Shown in pieces: positions 8,273 through 14,280 of a DNA stretch of 21,668 nucleotides (position 1 is the stretch's first letter; each line of letters starts with the position of its first letter). A program made the translations under genes and the position numbers. This DNA comes from a virus: the IMG/VR virus record IMGVR_UViG_3300013101_000117, positions 1 through 21,668 of that record; one strand, written 5' to 3'. The notes under the pieces were generated by a model, which saw only the letters and a list, made by a program, of their open reading frames with translations, did not search any database and was not told the DNA's origin.

Positions 8273-9137
8273 CCCTGAGCGCTCCATCGCCGTCTCGTCG
8301 AGCCTGAGCTTGGACCCGCTCATCTCCGATTGTGAGGGTGACTGTTGCGTTGTAGAACTGTTGGGCCTCACCAAGGAATCCTGCGACATTGCCCTTCCCA
8401 TCTTGGATGTACTTGATCGCCAACTCGTAGAAGAACTCGGCCCATGCCATGAACTCCGGAACCTCGATCGTGATCTGCTTGCTTGCTGTGATGTCGTTGT
8501 GCTGCTTCGTGAGCTGTCCAACGCGTGACATCAACGCGCCGATCTCTTGAGCTCGTTCCGGTGTGATCGCCTCGTCTGACCCGAGCATCTCGTCCATTGC
8601 GGCGTAGATAATCGCGATCGCTGATCGCAGATCCATCAGCTGCTCCATCTCAAAGTACTCGGAGACGCGAGGAGCCAACCGGTTGTGCTTGAGCAGAGAG
8701 AACTGCCCCGTCTTCACGGTTCCGTTGTCGAGACCGCCGCCGTGCATGATGCACCGGCCTTCACCTGGATGATCCGTCGATAGCCCAGCTGGACTCTTGC
8801 AGACCATGATGACCGGATCCTCAGCAAGTTCATCGTACGTGATCTTGCCTCTTTCAACTTGATTCTTGAGAGCCTCTGCCGTCTTACGAGCTCCGCACAC
8901 GGCGCGGCCCTTCTGCTGCTCAGCCTCCATGACGAGACTGATCCAGTCGTCATCCCACGTCTCTGAGATGACCGTGCCGTACTCCATGAGGTGACCGTAT
9001 CGACGTTTAATCTTCATGTCTGCTCTGCCACGAACATCGTCCTCTGGAGTAGTCACGACATCGGTCACCGGTGGCGACGGCAACGTGTCTGGATCCTCGA
9101 TGTCGTGCATGTCCAGGAATGTTGAGGGGGTACCCAT
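8217..9137 (-). CDS. terS: Probable terminase small subunit with Cys/His motif
   Basis: This is a 306-aa protein directly upstream of TerL. Small terminase subunits bind the packaging site on phage DNA and regulate TerL. Residues 81-140 contain CGARKTAEA, then CKSPAG (Cys113), HPGEGRCIMHGGG (His123, Cys129, His132) and a following NGT.KTG. This C-x-x-x-AG...HPG.G.C..HGG pattern is a recurrent zinc-binding-like signature in small terminases and related DNA-binding proteins of actinophages. The second half is helical. ATG 9137 lacks a ribosome site but sits 6 bases after a plausible -10 (TATGCT), suggesting a leaderless message. An in-frame TTG at 9155 is the alternative. Longer than many TerS proteins (about 150-200 aa). 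Confidence 0.7.
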   Translation of the reverse strand: MGTPSTFLDMHDIEDPDTLPSPPVTDVVTTPEDDVRGRADMKIKRRYGHLMEYGTVISETWDDDWISLVMEAEQQKGRAVCGARKTAEALKNQVERGKITYDELAEDPVIMVCKSPAGLSTDHPGEGRCIMHGGGLDNGTVKTGQFSLLKHNRLAPRVSEYFEMEQLMDLRSAIAIIYAAMDEMLGSDEAITPERAQEIGALMSRVGQLTKQHNDITASKQITIEVPEFMAWAEFFYELAIKYIQDGKGNVAGFLGEAQQFYNATVTLTIGDERVQAQARRDGDGALRDGSGVEVVGLPRTGVEES

Positions 9138-9143
9138 GATCGG

Positions 9144-9172
9144 AGCATAACCCAAACGTGATACAGCGTGAA
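9144..9172 (-). promoter_or_regulatory. Putative leaderless promoter for the late head module
   Basis: On the minus strand, TTCACG (9172-9167), a 17-base spacer and TATGCT (9149-9144) are followed 6 bases later by the TerS ATG. The same 6-base -10-to-ATG spacing occurs at four other promoters in this window, and TerS has no ribosome site. The -35 matches consensus only partly and the spacer lacks the GTGTG element of the early promoters, as might be expected for a late promoter. By eye only. Confidence 0.4.
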
Positions 9173-9271
9173 GTGGCGCACACTGGTGAATGTTGCGCTA
9201 TGATGTCGTCTTCAGGAACGAGCCGGTTCTTGACCCTCCTGTCTTGACGGCTCAGAACCTGAAACAACATG

Positions 9272-9313
9272 GAAGAAGATCCCCAGGGCACTCGCTTACT
9301 GGGGATCTTCTTC
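9272..9313 (-). terminator. Rho-independent-like terminator upstream of terminase
   Basis: A perfect 15-bp inverted repeat, gaagaagatccccag (9272-9286) and ctggggatcttcttc (9299-9313), encloses a 12-base loop. The outer stem is A-rich on one side and T-rich on the other, so it can act in both directions. It begins 9 bases past the stop of the 29-aa basic ORF and separates the accessory operon from TerS. The repeat is certain; termination is inferred. Confidence 0.65.
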
Positions 9314-9321
9314 GTCTTGGC

Positions 9322-9411
9322 TCACTTGCGTTTCTTGGCGCCTCTGCCGACTCGCCGCTTCAGCGGCATGCGGCTCCGCACCTTGGCCCTCGTGCGTTTG
9401 CTCTTCGGCAT
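9322..9411 (-). CDS. Tiny highly basic 29-aa protein
   Basis: ATG 9411 is preceded by AGGAG with suitable spacing and opens a 29-codon frame. The peptide starts MPKSKRTRAKVRSR and ends RRVGRGAKKRK. About half the residues are Lys or Arg and there are no acidic residues, so a nucleic-acid-binding or RNA-binding role is likely. An in-frame ATG pair upstream (9465) would give 47 aa, but its ribosome site is less well placed. It is flanked by hairpins, with the terminator beginning right after the stop, so it looks like a separate short cistron. No family recognised; being so small it could be a fortuitous frame. Confidence 0.5.
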   Translation of the reverse strand: MPKSKRTRAKVRSRMPLKRRVGRGAKKRK

Positions 9412-9540
9412 GTCTCTCCTATGTGCAGCCCGCACCCAGGGAGGTGCTGGAACGTCGGGCATCATATGGATGTCCTGCCTCCCTGAGCGGGGCTTCTAGG
9501 CGGGGGGTTATGTTCCCACCTATTCGGGCTGCTTGTCACC

Positions 9541-9561
9541 GACCGACCATTGTGGTCAGTC
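9541..9561 (-). terminator. Short hairpin at the WhiB stop codon
   Basis: Plus-strand gaccgacca (9541-9549) and tggtcagtc (9553-9561) form a 9-bp stem with a 3-base loop. The single plus-strand mismatch becomes a G-U pair in minus-strand RNA, so the stem is complete only in the RNA that reads the WhiB gene. It overlaps the WhiB stop. No T-run follows, so it may protect the 3' end rather than terminate. Confidence 0.4.
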
Positions 9562-9822
9562 GTCGTTCCTTTGATCTCTTCGGCTGATCCTTCTGTCGTT
9601 CGCCGTCGAGCCCCAGTAGCCAAACTCCTGGTTGTGCACCGTAGCGAACGCAGTGCACTGCTCCCTCACGGAACACTGCGCACAGATCTGCCGAGCCTTG
9701 AAGTGCTGGAGTCCTCTGGAGGTGAAGAAGAGCGCTGAGTCCGATCCCTTGCAGTTGGCATCCTTCTCCCAGTCCTCTTCGATCCAGTCGGACCAGCTCA
9801 GTTTCAATCTGTCATCCACCAC
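9556..9822 (-). CDS. WhiB-like iron-sulfur regulator
   Basis: The protein is 88 aa from GTG 9822 (a second GTG follows at 9819; no ATG is available). It shows the WhiB signature: Cys24, Cys47, Cys50 and Cys56 (C-x22-C-x2-C-x5-C) that hold a [4Fe-4S] cluster, an acidic-aromatic N-terminus (SWSDWIEEDWEKDANC), FF in the middle, then GYWGS (68-72), a variant of the G(V/I)WGG turn, and a basic tail (RRISRRDQR) for DNA contact. WhiB proteins bind the primary sigma factor and change promoter choice. Phage copies such as TM4 WhiB can repress host whiB genes and affect superinfection. It is last in the accessory operon, overlapping the membrane gene by 19 bases. The final Gly of the turn is Ser here. 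Confidence 0.9.
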   Translation of the reverse strand: MVDDRLKLSWSDWIEEDWEKDANCKGSDSALFFTSRGLQHFKARQICAQCSVREQCTAFATVHNQEFGYWGSTANDRRISRRDQRNDD

Positions 9823-9968
9823 ATATCGATGTCGTGCTCGCGAAGCGCAGCGTCCTGGAGTGCGATCATCACAGCGTCGTCTTGTCGGCTCACCGAACAG
9901 AGAAGACCACCGATGAGAATGCCGACAGTGAGTATTCCCCACCCAACGAGAAGAAGTGTCCAGCTCAT
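9804..9968 (-). CDS. Small single-helix membrane protein
   Basis: The protein is 54 aa from ATG 9968, which overlaps the upstream stop by four bases and has AAGGAG 8 bases upstream. Residues 3-23 (WTLLLVGWGILTVGILIGG) form one membrane helix, followed by a Cys and a charged 30-residue tail ending DMWWMTD. The N-terminus is short, so the tail probably lies on the cytoplasmic or the outer face depending on charge (positive residues are few). No family recognised. Its translational coupling to a zinc/HTH protein and to WhiB suggests co-regulated expression rather than a lysis role. Confidence 0.7.
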   Translation of the reverse strand: MSWTLLLVGWGILTVGILIGGLLCSVSRQDDAVMIALQDAALREHDIDMWWMTD

Positions 9969-10594
9969 TTCTGACACTCCTTGCATCGGGACTGCAACCC
10001 AGAGGTAGCAGACGTGAGCCTACTGAACGACGTGGCCAGCTTTGTCTCACCACAACCGGCGCACCGCTTCTCGGTGACGGTCGGCTCTGGGTAGTTGCGC
10101 CTCTGCCGGTACATCTCAACCTCAGCACGGGAGCAGTCAGCGCACTTCTGCGCCTTGCCGTTCACCCCGTGTCGGTCGTTGTAGAACTCCGACCACGGCT
10201 TCCACTCGTGGCACATGACGCAGCGCCGTTGATTCGGGTTGGCTACTCCAGTGGTCGACGTCGGAAGATCCTGCGCAGATACCCACCGCGCCAACAGCAG
10301 CCCGTCGTGCTCAAACAGCCATTCCTCAAACTGGGCCCGCGTGAATCCACGTTCGCTGAAACGAGACGGAATCCACCACTCACGATCCTTGACGATCTGA
10401 TCGGCCTGCGCCTTGATGAGCTCGTCACGAGTGTCTCGCGTGATGCGACTCGGAACCACACCGCAGTGCCGTGCGATCTGTCGGATCCGCTCGCGAGTGA
10501 CGCCGAGATCGTCAGCGATGGACTGAAGAGTCTCACCGCCAGAGACCCGCGATGCGATCAGCGTGTGCTTGCTCTTGTCAATCTTTGTGACCAC
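9965..10594 (-). CDS. HTH protein with two tandem zinc-finger-like motifs
   Basis: The protein is 209 aa from GTG 10594, preferred because GGGAG lies 8 bases upstream and the start touches the previous stop. An ATG at 10609 would add five residues but lacks a ribosome site. Residues 22-45 (TLQSIADDLGVTRERIRQIARHCGV) make a helix-turn-helix like sigma region 4. The C-terminal half has two Cys4 units: C125, C128, C151, C154 and C178, C181, C204, C207, both of the form C-x2-C-x(22)-C-x2-C with a shared K..SEF / K.ATSF core. Such units bind zinc in phage DNA-binding and HNH-associated proteins, but no HNH residues are seen. A DNA-binding regulator is likely. Confidence 0.75.
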   Translation of the reverse strand: MVTKIDKSKHTLIASRVSGGETLQSIADDLGVTRERIRQIARHCGVVPSRITRDTRDELIKAQADQIVKDREWWIPSRFSERGFTRAQFEEWLFEHDGLLLARWVSAQDLPTSTTGVANPNQRRCVMCHEWKPWSEFYNDRHGVNGKAQKCADCSRAEVEMYRQRRNYPEPTVTEKRCAGCGETKLATSFSRLTSATSGLQSRCKECQK

Positions 10595-10794
10595 TAGATC
10601 TTCTCCCATCCTGATACGGTTCGTGACTCAATCCACGCGTCGCCGTCCCTGTAGAACGGACTTCGCTCTCGGTCTCTGATGGCGTGCTTGAGCCCAGTGT
10701 TAGCGTGCTCACGATCTCGCTTCTCAGTATAGTGCTTCCCGCCGAAGCTATCAACTACGACCAGCAAGAACTCCAACTTCTCTACCTTGCTCAT
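10594..10794 (-). CDS. Hypothetical 66-aa protein
   Basis: ATG 10794 overlaps the upstream stop by one base (TGATG) and has GGAGG 7 bases upstream. The protein starts with a strand-like segment (LEFLLVVVDSFGGKHYT) followed by a charged, Arg-rich middle (REHANTGLKHAIRDRERSPFYRDG) and ends ESRTVSGWEKI. It looks like a small alpha/beta domain. No family recognised; the coupling at both ends supports that it is a real gene. Confidence 0.65.
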   Translation of the reverse strand: MSKVEKLEFLLVVVDSFGGKHYTEKRDREHANTGLKHAIRDRERSPFYRDGDAWIESRTVSGWEKI

Positions 10795-11030
10795 CAACGC
10801 ACCTCCGACATGGTGATGAACTTGTGGTGCAGGTCACCGATGACTCGGTCCCTGAGCTCAGCGCTCATCCCCTTCTTGTCCATCTCTTTGCCGAGGCTGG
10901 AGAAGAACGGAATCCAGATGTCCATGTAGACAGCCTGCATCTGATCGGTCCCTGACTTCGCCACAGCAATGGCGTCGGCTGTCTCGTCGTCTGGTGGCTT
11001 ACGTCGTCCTGGAGGTGGTAGTAACGACAT
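10794..11030 (-). CDS. Hypothetical 78-aa protein
   Basis: ATG 11030 lies 2 bases beyond the upstream stop. The protein has a Pro/Arg N-terminus (MSLLPPPGRRKPPDDE) and then a largely helical body with aromatic residues (MDIWIPFFSSLGKEMDKKGMSAELRDRVIGDLHHKF). No membrane segment, Cys motif or known domain is visible. It sits in the middle of the accessory operon. No function can be assigned. Confidence 0.65.
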   Translation of the reverse strand: MSLLPPPGRRKPPDDETADAIAVAKSGTDQMQAVYMDIWIPFFSSLGKEMDKKGMSAELRDRVIGDLHHKFITMSEVR

Positions 11031-11032
11031 CG

Positions 11033-11518
11033 TTACCACTGCTCCAGGATCGGATCGGGCTTGTTCGCTTTCGCGACCTGCCCAAGCGTCCAGCGGAGCG
11101 TCTCAATCTCAGCATCCCGCTTCTCAAGTGCTGTCTCCAGGCTGCGTGCTCTGTCGGCGTGCTGATCAGAAGCCATGACTGCTGACCGCTGATCTCGCAG
11201 AGACACCTCCAGCGCCTTGACGACGTCGTCGAGGTGAGCGAGCACGTAGTCGAGCGCACCTTCGTAGAAGAGCACAAGATCAGCGCGCTGGAGAGCGTGC
11301 TCTGCCTTCGGAGTCTGGTAGCTCTTCGACACGTTCTGGTTGCGGAACAGACTGGTGTGCTGCTTTGACTTTGACGTCGGCGCCCAGTATCCGAGAATCG
11401 TGCGGAACCGGTGATGGAACATCCGGTACCAGACGGACGACTTGTCGAGCATCCCCACTGCAACAGCGTGTGAGCTGTAGCGGAACGGCCAGCTTCCTGC
11501 CTTGTCTCCTGGATTCAT
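11033..11518 (-). CDS. Hypothetical 161-aa protein with C-terminal coiled coil
   Basis: ATG 11518 overlaps the upstream stop by four bases. The first 70 residues are Ser/Arg/aromatic-rich (SSVWYRMFHHRFRTILGYW). The remainder is helical, with a probable coiled coil over about residues 95-150 (LDDVVKALEVSLRDQRS, then ARSLETALEKRDAEIETLRW). The coiled coil suggests oligomerisation or a protein partner. No family recognised. Confidence 0.65.
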   Translation of the reverse strand: MNPGDKAGSWPFRYSSHAVAVGMLDKSSVWYRMFHHRFRTILGYWAPTSKSKQHTSLFRNQNVSKSYQTPKAEHALQRADLVLFYEGALDYVLAHLDDVVKALEVSLRDQRSAVMASDQHADRARSLETALEKRDAEIETLRWTLGQVAKANKPDPILEQW

Positions 11519-11802
11519 CGGCGTCTCCGTTTCTTGTTCTTCTTCGGCGCCTTCGCCTTCAGATGGGACTGGGCCCGCCGCTTCGCTCGCTCTTGCTCCT
11601 GCTTCTTCTTGCGGGTGAAGATCGTCATCGCCTGGTCGAACGGAATGTACGCTCCCTTGTCGACCTGGATGTACGTCATCTGACAGACCTCACATCCGTA
11701 GCCTGCTCCGATCGTCGTCTGGATCCGGATCAGCTTCTCGCACGGTTTGCACGAGTCGTACGCTGGGAGCTCGGGCTCAGCCTTGACGATGGAATCTGCC
11801 AT
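11515..11802 (-). CDS. Zinc-ribbon-like protein with strongly basic tail
   Basis: The protein is 95 aa from ATG 11802 (ATG 11811 is an alternative). Cys18, Cys21, Cys37 and Cys40 form a CxxC-x15-CxxC knuckle, and the last 35 residues are almost all Lys and Arg (TRKKKQEQERAKRRAQ...KKNKKRRRR). The combination suggests zinc-stabilised nucleic-acid binding. It overlaps the upstream gene by 26 bases. The frame beyond the knuckle contains one helical segment (IPFDQAMTIF). No named family recognised. Confidence 0.7.
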   Translation of the reverse strand: MADSIVKAEPELPAYDSCKPCEKLIRIQTTIGAGYGCEVCQMTYIQVDKGAYIPFDQAMTIFTRKKKQEQERAKRRAQSHLKAKAPKKNKKRRRR

Positions 11803-12037
11803 CTTCCTCATCCTCTCTCAACTGCTCAATGATGTTTGCTTCGTGCCGAGCCTGCTCTTCAGCGAACGTGCGCTCAGCTCGTCGTACAACGAACTCCACG
11901 TCTCCGCTGACAAGAGCGTTCGCTCCCACCAGCTCAAGATCATGAAGATCGATCTGCGTCTCGTCAGCGAGCCAATTCCAGAACACATCGTCGGTTACCT
12001 TGACCGTCAGCACGCTGATCGGTTGCTTGTTAGTCAT
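11777..12037 (-). CDS. Hypothetical 86-aa protein
   Basis: ATG 12037 has GAGG upstream and overlaps the previous stop by four bases. The sequence starts MTNKQPISVLTVKVTDDVFWNWLADE, alternates strand and helix, and ends in a long acidic-charged helix (EEQARHEANIIEQLREDEED). No Cys motif or membrane segment is seen. The C-terminus overlaps the next gene's start. No function can be assigned. Confidence 0.65.
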   Translation of the reverse strand: MTNKQPISVLTVKVTDDVFWNWLADETQIDLHDLELVGANALVSGDVEFVVRRAERTFAEEQARHEANIIEQLREDEEDGRFHRQG

Positions 12038-12216
12038 CGATCACCTCTCATCCTCGTTGGGTCGGTCAGCCACAGCACCATCCAGATGAACACCATCCAG
12101 AACGTCGCCTCGGCTGGCCGAGCCTCGACCATGTTCAGAGCCTTCCACAGCGTGTACGCCACCCACGCGAGCGTGAGCCATTCCCACCAGGACAGTCGCT
12201 TCAGGTTCAGCTTCAT
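12034..12216 (-). CDS. Small membrane protein, two predicted helices
   Basis: The protein is 60 aa from ATG 12216 (GGAG 7 bases upstream, four-base overlap with the previous stop). It has two Trp-rich hydrophobic stretches: residues 8-28 (WWEWLTLAWVAYTLWKALNMV) and about 35-50 (TFWMVFIWMVLWLTD). A positively charged start (MKLNLKR) and end (RMRGDR) suggest both ends face the cytoplasm. Size resembles a holin, but no lysis gene is nearby, so another membrane role is as likely. Confidence 0.65.
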   Translation of the reverse strand: MKLNLKRLSWWEWLTLAWVAYTLWKALNMVEARPAEATFWMVFIWMVLWLTDPTRMRGDR

Positions 12217-12452
12217 GTCTCGTCTCCGATCCGCACCAACCACTCATCCTCAAGCGCTTCCTCAATCTCGGTAGGGAATCCTTTGCGATGGTCGATTCGG
12301 TATGCGGGTTGGTCGGCTCGTATCATCGTCACGATTTCGCATTGGTATGCCATGTACTTCATGTAGCCGCTTTCGTTGAAGCACGCCTCACAAGCTCCGA
12401 CAATGGCTTGTTGTTTGCTATGGGTGAAGCACCATCGGATCGTGTCACTCAC
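12213..12452 (-). CDS. Small Cys/His-motif protein
   Basis: The protein is 79 aa from GTG 12452 with GGAGG 6 bases upstream. It overlaps the preceding gene by 8 bases. The N-terminus contains WCFTHS, CEAC and YQC (Cys8, His11, Cys21, Cys24, Cys38), a likely zinc site. The C-terminal half is acidic (IEEALEDEWLVRIGDE). Function unknown. It is one of about a dozen small Cys-rich proteins in the window. Confidence 0.65.
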   Translation of the reverse strand: MSDTIRWCFTHSKQQAIVGACEACFNESGYMKYMAYQCEIVTMIRADQPAYRIDHRKGFPTEIEEALEDEWLVRIGDET

Positions 12453-12711
12453 CGCCTTCCTCCTCTGTGTCGATCAGGCGGGAGACGGGGATCGCATCGA
12501 GGAGCTGACTCTTGATGTGCACCTCGCGCACAGCGGCTCTGGCATCGATGATCTCCTGGTTCATCTTCTGCATGTCCTCGACGCACTCTCTTCGGACCTC
12601 GTACACGCGCTGCGCGTAGTAGATCGAGCTGAGCGCGAACGTGATCAGCACGGCGATGCCAACGAGGATTCCGACCAACATCCAGTCCTGCATCTGAATC
12701 AGGGCGATCAT
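12445..12711 (-). CDS. Membrane-anchored coiled-coil protein
   Basis: This 88-aa protein has one membrane helix at about residues 11-32 (MLVGILVGIAVLITFALSSIYY). A charged helix follows (YEVRRECVEDMQKMNQEIIDARAAVREV) that could form a coiled coil, then an acidic tail. ATG 12711 overlaps the upstream stop by four bases. Topology could be N-out with a cytoplasmic coil, because of Arg residues just past the helix. No family recognised. Confidence 0.7.
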   Translation of the reverse strand: MIALIQMQDWMLVGILVGIAVLITFALSSIYYAQRVYEVRRECVEDMQKMNQEIIDARAAVREVHIKSQLLDAIPVSRLIDTEEEGGE

Positions 12712-12893
12712 CGGCGCACATCCTCGTCAGCGATTCTGATCTCAAGCGCCCACCAGTCCTCACCGGTCCCCGTCGTGTGATGCCGCTCCCACTTACCGAT
12801 CCCAACGCTGGCCCCGTGCTCATCCTCGACCTCGACGAAGCGTCCAGGCTCAGGGCCACTGGGTGGGCCATCGATCACGATGTAGACCTTCAT
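12708..12893 (-). CDS. Hypothetical 61-aa protein
   Basis: ATG 12893 overlaps the upstream stop by four bases and has GGAGG 10 bases upstream. The protein begins MKVYIVIDGPPSGPEPGRFV and looks like a small beta-rich domain with VEVEDEHGASVGIGKW and WWALEIRIADED. The strand pattern resembles phage proteins of the 'EVED..G.Sv.vg.W' type often left unnamed. No function can be assigned. Confidence 0.65.
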   Translation of the reverse strand: MKVYIVIDGPPSGPEPGRFVEVEDEHGASVGIGKWERHHTTGTGEDWWALEIRIADEDVRR

Positions 12894-13168
12894 TCGCCCG
12901 CCACCTCCCACGGATCGTCCTCGCTCTTGCGTTGGATCACGATCCGGTCACCGAGTCCAAACAGCTCACGCAGCATGTCGGCGTCGTTGACCTTCACGAG
13001 CCGATACTGATCATCCCCGATGAGGACGTGCTCAAGGGACAACAGCGATCTGACGCCGCGGAACATCTCGCGCAACTCCTCCTCAGGCATCTGCTCTCTT
13101 TCACGCATGTCGTCGAGGAAGTCCTCCAACGTGGTTCTGAATGAGAACAGGATCTCAGTGCGTGACAT
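12890..13168 (-). CDS. Hypothetical 92-aa protein
   Basis: ATG 13168 is chosen because GGGAGG lies 6 bases upstream. An adjacent ATG at 13171 would add one residue. The first 45 residues are helical and acidic (TLEDFLDDMREREQMPEEELREM). The rest alternates strands (EHVLIGDDQYRLVKVNDAD). No domain recognised. It is coupled to neighbours on both sides. Confidence 0.65.
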   Translation of the reverse strand: MSRTEILFSFRTTLEDFLDDMREREQMPEEELREMFRGVRSLLSLEHVLIGDDQYRLVKVNDADMLRELFGLGDRIVIQRKSEDDPWEVAGE

Positions 13169-13557
13169 CATTGGCCTCCCTCGTGCATCGGGAACTTGCC
13201 GGTCTGCGGTCGTGTGTGGAAGTCGTTCGGCGTCTCCTGTGACACCTCGTACTGCTCGCGCATCGGGTCGTCCGGTACAGACTCAAGACGGTTCGCTTCC
13301 TCAGGCCAGACAGTGAGCAGCACGCTCAGCGTCGTGACGTACTCAAACGCATGCACCATCTTGCCCCATGGATCGTTGGAGTCCATGGCGTCAGCGAGAC
13401 GCTTGCGGGTGATTCCGTACGCAGCGAGGTGCTGGAAGATGCTCGGCTCAGTCATGCTCGTCATGACGTCCTCACCAACTTCCTCCATGCTGCCTTGATC
13501 CGTGATCGTGTCAACCATCGGATCGTCCGTGAGCGCCAGGTAGAAGTGACCCTTCAT
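13168..13557 (-). CDS. Hypothetical 129-aa protein
   Basis: ATG 13557 overlaps the upstream stop by four bases, with AAAGG upstream. The protein begins MKGHFYLALTDDPMVDTI. The middle is helical (SIFQHLAAYGITRKRLADAM, resembling an HTH-like turn) and continues FEYVTTLSVLLTVWPEE. The tail is polar. The ITRKRLADAM stretch could be part of a DNA-binding helix pair, but this is weak. No function assigned. Confidence 0.65.
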   Translation of the reverse strand: MKGHFYLALTDDPMVDTITDQGSMEEVGEDVMTSMTEPSIFQHLAAYGITRKRLADAMDSNDPWGKMVHAFEYVTTLSVLLTVWPEEANRLESVPDDPMREQYEVSQETPNDFHTRPQTGKFPMHEGGQ

Positions 13558-13766
13558 TTCCCCGCCTTTCGTAGATTGCCGAGCCATCTCCAGATGTCGT
13601 GGCGTAGAGTCATGTTGTCGCTCATGTCGGCGTAGAACGCCAACGCCTTGCGAGCCACCGGATCCGTCTCTGGGCTTAGAACGAACACGTTGGTGAGCTC
13701 CGGATTTATCGGGTCGCCGTGCTCGTCAAGACGCCACACTGAGTACTTGTCATAGAGCCCCTTCAT
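13554..13766 (-). CDS. Hypothetical 70-aa protein (FVL...D..A..AL..YA pattern)
   Basis: The protein is 70 aa from ATG 13766, with GAGG 7 bases upstream and a four-base overlap. It starts MKGLYDKYSVWRLDEHGDP, then VFVLSPETDPVARKALAFYA and a C-terminal helix with Trp residues (LRHDIWRWLGNL). This FVL-x-x-x-x-D-x-x-A-x-x-AL-x-x-YA arrangement is common in short proteins of actinophages and is known only as a conserved hypothetical. Longer upstream reading is rejected because it overlaps the neighbouring gene and is Arg-rich. Confidence 0.7.
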   Translation of the reverse strand: MKGLYDKYSVWRLDEHGDPINPELTNVFVLSPETDPVARKALAFYADMSDNMTLRHDIWRWLGNLRKAGK

Positions 13767-14059
13767 GCGGGCACCTCGTGGAGTTGGTACACGTGCCACA
13801 CGAGACCGAGCACTTCGTCGAATACCGTGCCGGTGTGGATCGTCTGTCGATTGGACGTGGTCTCGATCTCGTGTCCGGTACCGAACACGCGGAACTCCAG
13901 CACGCCGATCAACTGACCTGGGTGCACCTCGATCCACACCTCGATGATGTCGTGGAACTCCGACACTCGTGCCGCAACAACCTTCGCCTCGTCAGCGCCA
14001 GGAACCTGCACCGTCTGCACAACGTCGTTGACGAAGATCCTGTACTTCCAGATCTTCAT
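13763..14059 (-). CDS. DUF7352 family protein
   Basis: The protein is 98 aa and starts MKIWKYRIFVNDVVQTVQVPG. It contains EVWIEVHPG, FRVFGTGHEI and HTGTVFDEVLGLVWHVYQL. The WKY..., FGTGHE.I and GLVWHVYQ elements match the DUF7352 pattern found in many phages and bacteria. The fold appears to be a small beta sandwich; its role is unknown. ATG 14059 overlaps the upstream stop by four bases. Confidence 0.75.
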   Translation of the reverse strand: MKIWKYRIFVNDVVQTVQVPGADEAKVVAARVSEFHDIIEVWIEVHPGQLIGVLEFRVFGTGHEIETTSNRQTIHTGTVFDEVLGLVWHVYQLHEVPA

Positions 14060-14280
14060 TGGTAGCTCCCTCTGGTGATCTCAAACGAGATGTCGTCCAG
14101 GTAGAGCTGCGTCTCAGCACCGGCCTCACGCCAGCTGAACCGAAACTCGATCGTGCCCTTAAACAAGAACGCGAAAGCGAACCCTATCCGATCGAGGATC
14201 GGGAACGTCGTGCTCATGAACGTCGTGAACCACCCAGTGCTTGGGTCGTAGTCGGAGATCAGAACCTTCAATGGGCTCAT
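14056..14280 (-). CDS. Hypothetical 74-aa protein
   Basis: ATG 14280 overlaps the upstream stop by four bases. The protein begins MSPLKVLISDYDPSTGWFTT, has an aromatic hydrophobic middle (FPILDRIGFAFAFLFKGTIEF), and ends in strands (ETQLYLDDISFEITRGS). The middle could be a short membrane-contacting segment, though charged residues within it make a buried beta core as likely. No family recognised. Confidence 0.6.
   Translation of the reverse strand: MSPLKVLISDYDPSTGWFTTFMSTTFPILDRIGFAFAFLFKGTIEFRFSWREAGAETQLYLDDISFEITRGSYQ

Noticed and set aside
9007-9291. Minus-strand frame with a protein-like stretch (RLVPEDDIIAQHSP)
   Set aside because: It overlaps TerS in another frame, the ATG at the beginning has no ribosome site, and it would begin inside the terminator. 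A short real gene here cannot be fully excluded.
9412-9555. Possible tRNA in the hairpin-rich gap before WhiB
   Set aside because: Neither strand shows a T-loop (GTTCRA) or a cloverleaf with a 7-bp acceptor stem.
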